In this document: piece by piece, positions 44,008 to 56,590 of the stretch | Numbering within the stretch: the stretch's first letter is position 1 | Layout: each line of letters opens with the position of its first letter | From: Girardinichthys multiradiatus | Taxonomy: Eukaryota; Chordata; Actinopteri; Cyprinodontiformes; Goodeidae | Length of the DNA: 64,000 nt | Reading direction: 5' to 3' | Assembly: GCF_021462225.1 (NCBI RefSeq) | Contig: NC_061815.1 | Coordinates: forward strand, 50,257,373-50,321,372 | Notes under the pieces: model-generated | Databases searched by the model: none | Told to the model about the DNA's origin: nothing | What the model saw: only the letters and a program-made list of their open reading frames with translations | Position numbers and translations under genes: made by a program

Positions 44008-45079
44008 TGTTAAAGTATTCACACCCTCTGACACATTTTATCCCATCACGACCACCGACCTCAGTGTGTTTTACTGGTATTTATGAGACAGACCATCATA
44101 AAGTGATGCATAATTGTGAAGTAGAAAGAATAGTTTCTTACACATAATAACCAGAATGTTGGGTCATTTATTAGTGTTCAGCCCGCCCTGAGTCAGCACT
44201 CTGTAGAACTACCTCAGGCTGAAGGCCCAGCTTCAGTCTCAGATCTTCTGAAGCCTCGAACAGATTTTCTTCCAGGATTCTCCTGGATGTAGCTCCATCC
44301 ATCTTCTCATCAACTCTGACCAGCTTCCTTGTCCCTGCTGAATAAAAGCCTCCCCACAGCAGAATGCTGCCACCACCATGTTTCCCTGTGGGGACGCTGA
44401 CCAGGTGTGATTTGTTTCTCCACACATAATGTTTTACACGCGGGCCAGGGTGTTCAGTATGGTCTCCTCTGTCCAGATCATCGTCTTCCACATGTTTGCT
44501 GTGTCTCCTGCATGGTTTGTGGTAAGCTGCAAACAGGACGTTTCTGGCTTCCTTCTTGCTTCTTATCCATAAAGGTCAGATTTGTGGAGTGTACAACTAA
44601 AAGTTGTCCTGTGGAAAGATTGTCCCACCTGAGCTGTGGATCTCTGCAGCTCATCCAGAGTTACCATGGGCCTCTTGGCTGCTTCTCTAATTACTGTTCT
44701 CCTTGCCCAGCCTGTCAGTTTAGGTGGACGTCCATGTCTTGGTAGGTCTCCAGGTGGTCCATCCTCTCTCCATGTTCAGATGATGGATTGAACAGAACTC
44801 TGAGAGATGTTCAAAGCTTGGAATTTTGTTGTAGAACCTAACCCTGCTTTAAACGTCTCCACACTGTCCTCCCTAACCTGTCTGCTGTGTTCCTTGATCT
44901 CCATGATGCTGATTATTCTCTAATGTTTTCTGAAGAACCTCTGAGGCCAAAGTAAAGAGGGGGTGTCCAGCTTTACAAGCTGCTTAATTTATTAAAGAAA
45001 TTGAAAACCATGTCAGTGTGTAACTTTTCTGTCCGACCATGCAGGTCTTTGTGAGGGGGTTGAATACTTTTACTCTGCG
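44008..45079 (-). mobile_element. Tc1-like element with both eroded arms
   Basis: The left edge AAAGTATTCACACCCTCTGAC and the complement of the right edge (AAAAGTATTCAACCCCCTC) are matching inverted-repeat remnants. Between them is minus-strand transposase sequence (44,171-44,740) followed by 5' untranslated sequence with an ATGGAGATCAAGGAACACAGC region (44,740-45,000). Size about 1.07 kb, shorter than a full copy. Confidence 0.75.
44171..44740 (-). pseudogene. Tc1-like transposase, frameshifted
   Basis: Minus strand, in order: VTLDELQRSTAQVGQ-like helix-turn-helix segment at about 44,640-44,700; NMWKTMIWTEET at about 44,470-44,500, where the usual WSDE has become WTEE so the first catalytic Asp is replaced by Glu; GKHGGGSILLWGGFYSAGT; MDGATSRRILEENLFEASEDLRL. 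The second-Asp motif and SPDLNPIE are deleted, and several frame changes occur. Confidence 0.75.
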
Positions 45080-47599
45080 TCATGACTCGTCCATCTGGCC
45101 TGAAGAGTCAGCAGAACCTTTGATGGCTTTGTTCTTAGAAAATAAAAACCTTACCACAGACCGTTAGTGAGCAGCAATGCAGAACATCCTCATGGCTTTT
45201 GTTGCACGGATAAAAACAGCGGCGTGGAAACGATGTAGGAGATGCTTTCATCTGTGGAGATCATCATGGAGCCTCTGGGTGGAAACTGTTACCCACATGA
45301 CGCTGAAAGCTTTGCAGCTCCAGCCTGTCACACCAGCACTTTGACCTTCACACAGTGATCTCCATGCTATCAAGCTAACTCTGATGCATAGGTCTCCCCT
45401 TCTGTTTTCACTTCTCCTGTCGCTTTATGCTTTGCTTCTTCCTTCATGTCTTCCATATGGGCATCTGCAGCTCACTGTAAAAACTACTGTACTTCAGCAT
45501 CCATATATGTGAATCTACACAAGCTTCCTGCTGAGGTGTCTGAACCAATGCAGAACACATAGAAACCCGACCTTCACCACAGCTCTGCACCATGTGTCTC
45601 ACAGGTGTCTCTCGTACTGGGCCCGCATGCCAAGGAGGCTGCATGGAGCAGCACGACCAAAACTATCAGAACCCGATAGATGAAATCATTGTTTGTGCAT
45701 TAAAATTATTTAAGCTTCAACCTACTAATTAAGGTCTGCTCTCGCTGGTGCATCACATATAAACACTAATATTAATGCTGCGATAGCCATCATTATAATT
45801 ACCAGATAAGGAATTTAACTGATCTTCAACTTTGACCAGTAGGTACCACACAGCAATCACTTCTACAAGAAGACTCTGATGCATGTAAATGTACTGATGC
45901 AAGGCAAACATGTCATGAATGAGGAAAAAACATGCAACTTTCCAGTGATTTTACTCCATAACCTTTCCTGTGTTTGACCCTCTGATCAAAGGGAAATTCA
46001 CTGTTCTACTGAGAAATAATTTGGATTTTTATAAACCTTTTAAACCTGCAGTTTACTGTTTATTGTTGGATTGAGACAAAAACTTAGAAGCTTGTTCCAC
46101 TTCATACATGCCTGAATTAAGGGTGAAACTGGACAGTAAAATAAATCCTCAGTGTTTCAGTTGCCACCTGCATGCTGTCAGGTGGTCACATGTTGCTCGG
46201 GGGCAGGTTTTAAGGTTGCACAAATGCTTCTGTTTCTTTAGGAAATTACAAGCAAAGGAAAATCTAATAAAAAAAAAAAATGTTCTGAGTTTAGGATGGT
46301 ATCAAACAAAATCCAAACCTAACCCTAACTGGACAATCTTTATAGTATGTGGTTGGTGTCAACGTCGCCACCTACTGGCCTGGAATGAGCTTGACACTGT
46401 TCTGTTCTCAACAGACAGGTTTTCCCATTTTCCAATAAAAAATAAAAAATGTTTCTGGAAGGACGAAGTCGAGGCCCGAGTTTAAAAGCTTGAGCTGACT
46501 AGTGATTAAATTGATTCTTCATAGAACGTTGAACTCTTCTGCTCCTGCTGAGGTATGTCTCTGTAACCATGTGTGCACCATAAAAGTGTCAGGTCCAATA
46601 AAATGCACAGGAACCTTGGTTCTGCCACTCCATCAGAAATCACTGAGCGGGCCCTTTAACTTGTCTCATCTTTTAGAATCATTTTTCAAAATCATTTTTA
46701 GGTATTTTTGGTGAGCAGCTGTTCTTTAGTCCAACCAAAAATCTTCCTTGGACACATTCAGGACACAAAGACGGGGACACACACAATCCTGGTGCTGATA
46801 GTCAGCTGTAACAAGCTGGTAAACGGTGAAAACGGATCAAATTAGGAACAACAAAAGCCTTGAAGGATGATCCCAAACAGAAAGAACAGCAAAGAGAATT
46901 CATGATTAAACTAGTGGTTTAACACCAACCAGCAAGGCTTCACATCTGACTCCTGAAAATCTATTATTAAACATCTAAACACTGATTTGTGTTTTGGTAA
47001 AACGCAGGAACAGACTGAAGGAAGAAAAGGCGGCGAGGCCACATTAAAAAATCATAAAGATGTGGTGAAATCCTGGATATGTAGCATTCCTGCTCCTTAT
47101 TTATTTATAAGCATCAGCTTCCTCCGAGCCCCCACCAACCCGACTCAGCAGGGTCCTAAACGAGAAGCAGATTTCCAGGAGGTGCTGGATATTTTCCTGT
47201 GCCCTGAAGGAAAAATTGGATCAAGAATGAGATTTTCTGGTTTTGAGGTTTCAGAGAAAAGAAAATCATACATGGTTGTTTTTTTCCTTCCTTTGTTTAA
47301 GCTGAGGTCATCTGACTGAGAGGGGGTTTCTTCTCCCTCCATGAAGGTTTCTTCTGTCAGGGTTTGGATTTCCTCACTGATCTTCTGATTCTATGTCTTT
47401 ACAGGGAAAGTAAGGATGTGGACCCATGTGGTCTGTATGTTGCATCAGATCATGCATGATTTCCTTCATATCGCTGAGATTAAATAGCTATTTTTCTTTT
47501 GATCATTTTGTTTGATGCTAAATTTGACATTTAAATTATGGACCAAACATACAAAATAAATCCATCCATTGTCGGTTCCTGCTTATCCTCTCAGGACTG
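45080..47599. other. Non-coding stretch with one candidate conserved block
   Basis: Bases about 45,665-45,850 (TTGTGCATTAAAATTATTTAAG, CTACTAATTAAGG, TATAATTACCAGATAAGG) look like a homeodomain-rich conserved element. ORFs at 46,108-46,485 and 46,987-47,319 have no recognisable domain. Confidence 0.3.
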
Positions 47600-48275
47600 C
47601 GGGGGGTAGAAATACGTGTGTGTGTTTCTATGTTGGCATCACAGTGAGAACCAATTTTCCAATATCACCATCAAATTGAGGGCTGCACGGTGGTGCAGTT
47701 GGTAGCACTGTTGCCTTGCAGTAAGAAGGTCCTGTGTTCGATTCCTGACCAGGGGTCTTTCTGCATGGAGTTTGCATGTTCTCCCCGTGCATGCGTGGGT
47801 TCTCACCGGGTACTCTGGCTTCCTCCCACAGTCCAAAGACATGCCTGTTAGGTTAATTGGTCTCTCTAAATTGTCCTTAGGTGTATGAATGAGTGTGTGC
47901 ATGGTTGTTTGTGTGTTGCCCTGTGATGGACTGGCGGACCTGTCCAGGGTGTACCCTGCCTCTCGCCCATAGACTGCTAGAGATTGGCACCAGCTCCCCC
48001 GTGACCCACTATGGAATAAGCGGTAGAAAATGACTGACTGACCATCAAATTGAGGACCATTTGTACCAAAGTGAGGACATTTTGCTGGTCCTCATGACCT
48101 ATTTTGCTAACGGTTAGGTTTAGGATTAAGGTGTGAATTGAGTTCAGGTTCAGGTTAGGGTTAGACATGCATTGGTAATGTTAGGTTTAGGGCGTAGAAA
48201 GGGTTGAAAATGACTGAAAATCAATGGGAGTCAACACATGGTCCTCACTGCATATAGCAAAACAAGAGTGTGTGT
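47600..48275. repeat. TG-bracketed GGTTAGG-rich dispersed repeat, long copy split by a SINE
   Basis: The left part (47,600-47,681) and right part (48,041-48,275) together reproduce the copy at 35,325-35,765: TCACAGTGAGAACCA, CACCATCAAATTGAGG, TGCTGGTCCTCATGACC, GCTAACGGTTAGGTTTAGG, AATGACTGAAAATCAATGGG and ACACATGGTCCTCACTGC. Short TGTGTG runs border it. It lacks the 45-bp tandem expansion. Confidence 0.78.
47682..48040 (+). mobile_element. tRNA-derived SINE, copy 3, with exact 15-bp target duplication
   Basis: A full-length copy with A box TGGTGCAGTTGG (47,691-47,702), B box TGTTCGATTCC (47,735-47,745) and a TGACTGACTGAC tail. ACCATCAAATTGAGG occurs immediately before (47,667-47,681) and after (48,041-48,055). 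The uninterrupted copy of the host repeat at 35,325-35,765 has this 15-mer once, so this is a documented insertion with a target site duplication. Confidence 0.93.
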
Positions 48276-48352
48276 AAACCTAACCATTAGCCCACATATC
48301 TCATTACCCCTTTGTGTGGATTGATCCATACAATTGTATAAATACATGTGCG

Positions 48353-48629
48353 CGCACAAACACACACACTCACAAACACACACACTCACACACACACACA
48401 CTCACACACACACACACTCACACACACACACACTCACACACACACACACTCACACTCACACACACTCACACACACACACACTCACACACACACACACTCA
48501 CACACACACACACTCACACTCACACACACTCACACACACACACACTCACAAACACACACACTCACAAACACACACACTCACAAACACACACACTCACACA
48601 CACACACACTCACACACACAGACACTCCT
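48353..48629. repeat. Higher-order CA microsatellite with periodic TCA
   Basis: About 275 bp of CA repeats regularly interrupted by CACTCACA and CACAAACA, forming a longer repeating pattern of roughly 14-20 bp. ORFs in all three plus frames here are repeat artefacts. Confidence 0.96.
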
Positions 48630-50317
48630 TCTGTATGTCAGTTTGGAAGTGTGTGTGAGGTTACAGGAACCGTCCTGCTTCGTGGTTCTGTTAGTGGCTC
48701 ATTAGGGGACGACTGCCAGACTTGTTAAATATGACTTCAAGAATAAGGAACCTTTAAAAAAGTGATTTTTGGACGATCCTTCACAACATGTTCTCTCCAG
48801 TTGAAATGATACTTTCCTCTGAGGCCACAACTCCAGCAGGACAGCTGAGTCACTGAAACCACCTTTTATTACAGGTCAGAGGTGGGTTGAAGAAGAGTTT
48901 TCCAGTGGTTGATACTGCTGCTGATCAGAAGATACAGTTTCCATGTTGTCATTCAGCAGACCAGGTGCTGGTCATGCATGGAGACGCACTGAACAGAATG
49001 TTCTGGCCAATTACAGATCCGAGTTAGATTCTGACTTCCTCTCCTTTCTTTTCCTCCCCCCTCCTTCCTGACTTCATCAGTCTTTTTGAGCTCCTCCTCT
49101 TCTTCCTCCTCGTCCCCCTGGAGCTCTGGGCCCCGCCACTTTGTTTTTACATGCAGCTCACTTATAAAATAAATCAAGCCCACCTCATAGCGAGGTGATG
49201 CCTCAGCTCACCAGGCTTACCTGGGCCTCCTGGCACGTGTCTGTCGGTGAGCGGGCCGAACTCAGCGCCGCGTCGCTTGCAGCACTGGGACTTCTACGAG
49301 CGGTTCAGTAGTTTGTCACTGCAGCATTTTAGCTCTGTCTTTCTAACACAGAGCAGGTCCACTTAACCCTCCCAACCTCTTCATAAGTGACACTGAGTGT
49401 TTCATCGGCCCCACAGGGTATGGGCTGTTAAAAAAGGAGAGAGGTATATCTGCAGGGCAGGGAAATTAATTTCCCACCAGAAAAAACGGCTAAGAGCTTG
49501 AAACTGGGCCACTTAGACTCCATATTTCTCCCCTGGTGCTGCTCAGCGTTGTGCCGGGCCACATCCAGAGCTGTTGAAGCATCGCTTGGAGAAGACAGAG
49601 TTCCTTTTCTCTGTGAAATAAATGATGGCAGCACTTTATTTGTTCCTGAAACTGTGTGGTTCTCATCAGCCAGAGCAATCAGGTCCTCTGATGTTGACAG
49701 AAATGATATTTGGGGAGTTATGGCTTCAGAAATGGGCTTTTATTGAACCTCCCACGTAACATGCTCTAATTCACTGCGTCCACTTAACCTATTCAAATGT
49801 GCCATTTGGCACTAATTAACATTTAGCAGACCTGAGTTATGCATGCCTTTTGTGTTATTATTTTTCTAATCTTTCCTCCTACGCTTTATCTCTCTTTTCA
49901 TCTCACCTCATTCTCTCCATCTTCCCACAATTTTCCCTCAAATGTCCAACAAATCCAGTCAATTTGTTTCCTGCAGCGACCCTCCGTCTTCTTCACTGAG
50001 ACTGGACACGAGGATCATATAGTTGATTTGTGTGCGTGGCCGGCGGTGCCATATGTAGATTTAGTGGTTTTATACCTTCTGCCTGTTTAACTCATTTAAA
50101 TTCCCATTCTGAGACAGAAAGCAACATAATTCAATCGTTTGTGCAACATTTCATGTTTTGTACCTTAGCTCTGTTCAACGTTTCCAGTGATTAAAGGCAA
50201 ATGACATCTTTTTAAGCTGTTTAATAATCAGCAAACATAATTCTAGGATGATGGAAAAAAGGATGGAAGCATGAAAAATACCAAAGGCTGAATCAGAGCT
50301 TCTAGAGCCTTTCACTA
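48630..50317. other. Non-coding stretch with the best conserved-element candidate in the window
   Basis: No repeat signature across 49,130-49,860, described separately. Short CT-rich tract at about 49,030-49,120 explains the acidic minus-strand ORF there. Confidence 0.4.
49130..49860. other. Candidate conserved non-coding element cluster
   Basis: About 700 bp free of recognisable repeats with balanced composition. Blocks include CATATTTCTCCCCTGGTGCTGC, GAAATAAATGATGGCAGCAC, GTGCCATTTGGCACTAATTAAC (with an inner GTGCCA/TGGCAC palindrome) and GAGTTATGCATGCC (octamer-like ATGCAT). No exon structure and no long ORF with known domains. Inference only. Confidence 0.35.
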
Positions 50318-50462
50318 GTGTTCATATCCTTTCAGCTTTTCACATTTTGCCTCATAATCACAAACTAAATGTATTTTATTATAATTTTATGTGACAGATG
50401 AACAGAAAGTCATTCATGTTTGTGCAGCTGGAGGGAAATATTTCCTGGTTTCCAATGTTTTT
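50318..50462. repeat. Solitary Tc1-type inverted-repeat remnant
   Basis: GTGTTCATATCCTTTCAGCTTTTCACATTTTGCC...GTATTTTATTATAATTTTATGTGACAGATGAACAGAAAG resembles the arm of the Tc1 family seen at 28,905 and 44,008 (TTCATACCCC...TTTTGTCACATT...ATTTTATGTGATAGACC type). No transposase sequence accompanies it. Confidence 0.5.
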
Positions 50463-51565
50463 TACTAGAAATACTTTATTTTTATTTGATTTTTCTTTTA
50501 ATTTTACAGCTAAGTCTCTCAGGGTTTCATTTTAAACAAGCCAACATTTATTTTGTGCTGTGAAAAAGTAAAATTATGCTGTTTTTGCTTTTTAATCAGA
50601 CGTCAGTGTTTCAGATCATGAAATACATTTTAATGTTAGATAACGTGAGTAAGTTTTCCAAACCAACATGGCTCTCATTTCAGACTTTTATTATTAAATG
50701 CTGGAATAAAACAGAAATACTGGCAGGTATGGACTTAAAATGGATTAAAAAAAATAAATGTGGGGTCTTATGAAAGGCAGATGAACTCAAGTCTAAATAA
50801 AAGTTAAACTCAAATGATGAGAAAAGGTGTCATTAAAAACGTAACAGTCGTCCCATACTCCTGTCCCTGGTCCAAGCTGCCTGATTTAAATGGCTGAATC
50901 ACCTCCACGGCATGTCATGAAGTTCCCCAGAGTCCTGTTGATGTCCTGATCATTTAGTCAGGTGTGTTGAAGCAGAGATGCATCTTAATGCTTGATTTTT
51001 GGTGTCTCTTCCAGACATTTAATCATAAGAAACCCACCAGCACACACCAGACTCTTTCCTCTCTCTGGTGCAGAGGACATACTTGTTGGATGGCATGATC
51101 GTGGTCTCTAGATGTTTGGATGTTCATGTGTGTCTGAGATCTCAATAAACACTTCTCCATGTTTCGCTCTCACTGATTGGATGAAGAAAAATAAATAATG
51201 AACTTAGTATGGCTGCAGCTTCCTGAATATCCCTGAAAGAGTCTGAAGTGACATTTGCACATGCTCAGACACCCAGTGCTGGTGTAGAGTTGCTCTTTAA
51301 AAATGAAGAAAAGCATTCAACTGAAACCTGTGAAAGCATCTGCTGCTGCTTCCCCCAGCTTCTCTATGCTTGTTGAAGTACTACAGCACCCTCTAACCTC
51401 CGTCTCAGAGCCTCTGGTTGTTTCAGCGCAGAAACTGCAACAAAACCCCAGTTCCTGTAAATTAATCGGATCCCATCGCATCTTAATTGCCTAATGTGAC
51501 TCAGTCATAACAACGTGATGGAACTGCTTTAAATGGAAATAAATATAAATGTTATTGGTTTAAGA
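50463..51565. other. Non-coding stretch, nothing recognised
   Basis: AT-rich DNA without recognisable features. Confidence 0.4.
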
Positions 51566-52222
51566 TCTTTAATTTGAGCACGTCATCTCAAGGCATTTTA
51601 CAAAGTAGGTTCAATCCAATCATCCAGATTCCCAGTCAGGTTCATACATTCCAATTAACCCTAACCATTGAACAGTTCAGTCAGATTCAGTTATTTATTC
51701 AAATTGGATAAAAAGTTTTTCTATCTAAGGAAACCCAGCAGATTGCATCCAGTCAGTGACTTGCAGCATTCACTCCTCCTGGATGAGCATGTAGAGACAG
51801 TGGACAGTCACTGGTGTTGACTTTGCAGCAATCCCTCATACTGAGCATGCATGTAGCGACAGTGGAGAGGAAAAACTCCCTTTTAACAGGAAGAAACCTC
51901 CAGCAGAACCAGAACCAGGCTCAGTGTGAGCGGCCATCTGCCACGACTGACTGGAGGTTTGAGAGAACAGAGCAGAGACACAAAAAGAACAAAGAAGTAC
52001 TGATCCAGAAGTACTTTCTATGGGAAGGAAAAGTAAATGTTAATGGATGTAGCTCCTTTAGTTGTTTCATCTAGAAAGAAAGAACAGATAAACTCTGAGC
52101 CAGTTTTCAAGGTTAGAGTCTGAAAGAGAGAACATAGAGTTAGTTACAGTAGAAGCTCAGTCAGTAGCCATGTCTAGGAGAGAGAAAGGGTTAAACACTA
52201 AAAGACAGGGAAAGTAGCTCAG
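51566..52222 (-). repeat. Dispersed repeat with LINE-like 3' tail, copy C
   Basis: Highly similar to copy A from GTTCATACATTCCAATTAA through ACTAAAAGACAGGG; differences are scattered single bases. Its tail edge is more eroded than in copy A (AGATCTTTAATTTGAGCACG). Same orientation as copy A. Confidence 0.8.
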
Positions 52223-55200
52223 TGTCTTACATTATCCGTATTAGTTTTAGATGTCCAATTTGTAGAAAAGTGTCTAAATGCCTAGAATGATGGAAAGCTA
52301 TGTAAGGGGCCCCATCAGCAGGCCCTGATCACAGGACATATGGATGCAGAACCCATGAAGAGCTCTCTGACTCAGCAAAAGAATCTGAACTGGCTCTGAA
52401 GCAAACTGAAGCCAGATTCGTTGCATCGAGATTGGAGAACCTGGATGGCAGCAGCATCTGGAACTAGCTGGATCTGTTCAAGGTTGGAGGTTTGCTAAGA
52501 CGTATGTGGAGCGCTGCTATGATCCAAGCACGAAAACATTTATATCCAGTTCAGGATGTGAGGCAAGTGAACCTTAGTTTGGATGGACTGAACCAGAGAT
52601 TTGATCTGTGCATCCAAAACCAGAATCAGGGGTTCTCCAAAGGTATCAACCCCCTGACTGCGACCCAACAACGTAAATCCAAGCTAATGTGATGTTGGTG
52701 TAGGCTGTATCACTCTGCTTGGTCAGCTGATCGTCACTCCACCAGGATCAAATTTAATCTTTTAGGTGGTTGCTGCTGAATCCAGAAGGTGACTGATCGA
52801 GCTGGACTCAGAACGGGTCGCGTCACAGCGGATCCTGCCGAGTGATGCAGCTTGCAACTTCGGCACAGCCACACAAAGATGCTGTTTACTGGCCTTTAAC
52901 ATCTGCTAATTTTCAGTTGTTTTTCATTCTCAGGCCCATTAGAAGGTCCTGTGTGACCAGCTTTGCATTTTTGATGAGTTCTTCACCGTTCTGCTGCAGA
53001 ACCTCACCTTAAAAAAACTTGGCTGTACCCCAAAGCAAAACTTCCATAGGAAGGACCACATCCATCTGGGCTTACGTTCTCATCAGAACCAGTAAAACCT
53101 TACCTGAGCTTGTACACGAACCCTGTGAAAAACAGAACCAGATGTCAAGCAGTGGAAAGCTGTGACCCTCAGTAAAGCTTTTTTCTGTATTCTGCTTCAT
53201 ACGTGAAAAACGGACTTTGTCTCTAATTACCTTCAATGTGCTTTATTGTGATGTTTCTAATCTGCTGCAGGGATGATAGATTGCAGCTCGGATATTGAGA
53301 ACCGCTCTGTGCCAATAGATAAAATGACTGGATTAATGAAGGCCAGGCATTCGTCTATCTTTCATCTTAAAGTAAAACAGTGAAGGAAAATTAGCTGCAT
53401 GTCAACTTTTCAGCACATGGAGGCAGAGGAGGGCAGACTGAGGAGAAAACAAGAAAAAGAGGAGAGGAAGGAGTGGGGACAGATTGCTCAGAGGGATGAA
53501 GGGAGGTGAGGAAGAAGGGATGAGAAGAAGGCAGAGTGTCTCCCCACTGAGATCTCATTTCCAGCTGCCTGATAATGCTGCTCTTCTTCTGCCCCTAATC
53601 TCTGCATGGAGGAAATGAGAAACACACACTTACACACACCGCAGCCAACCTGCCTGAGCCTCGTTGCAAACACACACCAAACTAAACCCAACACACACAC
53701 ACACAGACGGAGGTGAATACACACAGAGAAATCGCAGCGGACAATTTTGAACATGTCTGCTTTTATGGAGAAAACCAATCCCACTCACACAAACAGCCAT
53801 ATTCTCTGCTGGAAGCCTATTAGCTTCTCCATGTCACAAGGTGAGGAGCCCAAAATGATTCACAGAACCTTCCACACATCAACAATGGATGCAAATGGAC
53901 CGACGGAACCAGAAGATGAAGTGAGAGGACATCCAACAGGTGTCTGAACCTTTCATTGCTCTGCTTAATGCACAACTCATCCCTTTTATTTACGTCTGTT
54001 ATGACAGAAAAATGAGTCAATTACATAAAATATTTGAGCTGAACTCAGGAAACATGTTTTAGGAAAGACAAAGACACTAACTCATCCTTTATGGGATGTC
54101 TTTATTGGCTCAGATCTGCTCACAGAAACAGAGCGTTGGTGCTCCTCCTGCTGCATGTGTGGCTCCTCAGGCTCTGCAGTGCTTTAGATCCTTTCCTCTC
54201 CAAACAATGATCTCCTCCCTGATCTCAGCCGTGGTCCATCAGTCAGCAGAGGGATTTCACTGAGGCAGAACAGAGAAGCCTCACAGCTCCATCTACTGTC
54301 TACAAGCTCCTTCTGTTGTCCACCTGACCTGCTGGCTGATGTCTGAATTTCTTTGCACGAGTTGCACCGTTCTGTTTTCTAGATTTTGTAATTTGCCAAC
54401 AAAAACAGTTTTTCTTTGTCAGGTTGTGTGTTTTCTACCTGAAACGACTCAGGCTTTCCTGGTCTGCTTTCTCTCAGCTGTAATGTTTAGCACAGTTTGT
54501 TTGCAGCAGCATGCCTCTGACCTGCATGAGTCACAGAGCCTGGTGAAAATATGATGCCTTCAGGATGCTCATAAACACGCTGTAGAGTTGCAGTGTGTAA
54601 TGCTCTGAGGTTGCAGTTGCGTTTTCCTTCACTTACCTGTGAAGAAACTCTGGACATCATATGCTGCTGCTGCTGTTCAGCATCATTGCAAACTCAGAGC
54701 CCAACTTCTTGGTCGGTTTGCTTCACAACGCTTTAAACTTTATTCTGAAGTCCATCAGTCATGAGTTAATGGGTTGGACTTCAAGCTGCTCTCTGGACAA
54801 CCCTGCAGGAACCCTGCATTTATATATTTATGTTTTTAGGAAATTATCTTAAAACACGGAGGAATGTGAGCTAAAGCTGCACTAAGCTCCTGCTCATTGT
54901 CCAGAACCGCAGCTCACTGTGTGTTGTTCTGTATGTTCTGGACTCTTCCGGTCCTCTCTGTGTTGGCATTGTATCTTAGATACTGTAATTTTCAGCGCAC
55001 TAGTTCTGTTTACTATCAGGATAATGGAGCTGCCATGTGTCTGGGTTCTGTTCCTCAGAGCAGATTGTTGAGGTTCTGCCTTCAGAGGGGAGTGAGCCAC
55101 TGTGGCCCACAGGTTCAGTTTGAACTGCTCTTTGTTTCTATATTCTGTCATGTTCTCAGGCACATGAGTTATGGGATATGAAAGAATACCATAAAGCTGA

Positions 55201-55842
55201 TGGTCAGACCGGTGCCGTCCTGATTGGAGGAAAGACCAGCGACTCTGAGAGCGTTGCAGCAGTTTGCTCTTCGGTCACTCCTCAGTGGAAGATTCAGGAT
55301 TACGAACGTTTAGATGTTTGAATTCAGATGGAGCACTAAGCTGCATGAAAACCATGAATGAATCATTTTGATCCATGTTAGTTCATGATCTCTCCTTCTG
55401 CTGGACCAGAATCATTCAGCAACTTTACACCAACGTCTGCTTGACGTACTTACTGGAAACCTGATGATTACATTCATAGTGCTGGAACATTTCCCCCATC
55501 TGTGACATTACAACATCATGTTCTACGCTCTGCTCTCTGCTGGTCTGTCACCACTGATCAGTCTGGTGTTTGAAATGTGGCAACATTTAAAAACTTATTT
55601 AGTTTAGATGGTGTGAATAGTTTAGGGCTCAGTAGATGACATGTTCTGCAGCAGAATGATTAAATCAGTGAAATAAGAAAAAGCTCTGTGTCAGAACCTC
55701 CCAGCTGGACTGGTTGTAATGTGGTCGTTGGCCATCTTTCTCAGGTGAAGACATCATGTTTTGAGATGATCCCAGCCAGCTGTAGTTTTATGCTGAAGAG
55801 CTTTAACAGTCTAGGCCATTACTCCTCAGGAGATACCATGTG

Positions 55843-55886
<44 letters not shown>

Positions 55887-56544
55887 AAAACACAAACCAC
55901 GGTTTGATGCTTTGTACATCATGGTGAAACAATTTGTGCTGACTGTCCTGCCCTCCTGATGTCCCCTCCCCAGCTTATTTCTGCACCCACCCCCACTCAT
56001 CCTACGCTGAACTTGCTCCTCACCCTTCCTCAGTAACACTGACCTTTGTTTCTTCCAGCCAGTTTTCTGCTTTTCTCATCACTTCTTTTGTTCTGTTTCT
56101 GTTTTCTTTGTATTGTTTCCATTCCAGAAACCCAATATATCCTCATCTTTACATCCTGACCTCTCACCTGTTTCTTCCACCTTTTTTCTACACATCAGTG
56201 TTTCCTAGACCCCCTCCCCCCAACTCAACTCATTCTTTTTATAATGCTCACCTTTTCAGCTCATTCTCTACACATTCTTCCTCTTTGTCCAATTTGCTCC
56301 TCTGTCCTTTACCTTCAACCCTTCTCTACCTCCTCCCCCTTGCATAGGAGCCTCCACCCATCCCCACCCCCACCCCTGCCTACCCTCTCCATTAGCAGAT
56401 TAGATTAAGTCCCATAATGCTGCTGGGCACCATGATTTTATTGGCTCTCATTACCCCTAAATCATCTTTTGCTTCTCCTTTGCTGTCCCCCTTCCTCCTC
56501 TTCCAATATGCGAACACACACATTTGTACTGATGCAAATCCACA

Positions 56545-56590
<46 letters not shown>

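Noticed and set aside
46108..47319. Two plus-strand ORFs (125 and 110 codons)
   Set aside because: No family recognised and the first spans A-rich simple sequence; not enough to call a gene.
48953..49183. Acidic EEEEEE-containing minus-strand ORF resembling a nuclear protein segment
   Set aside because: Arises from a CT-rich plus-strand tract; no splice context and no family recognised.
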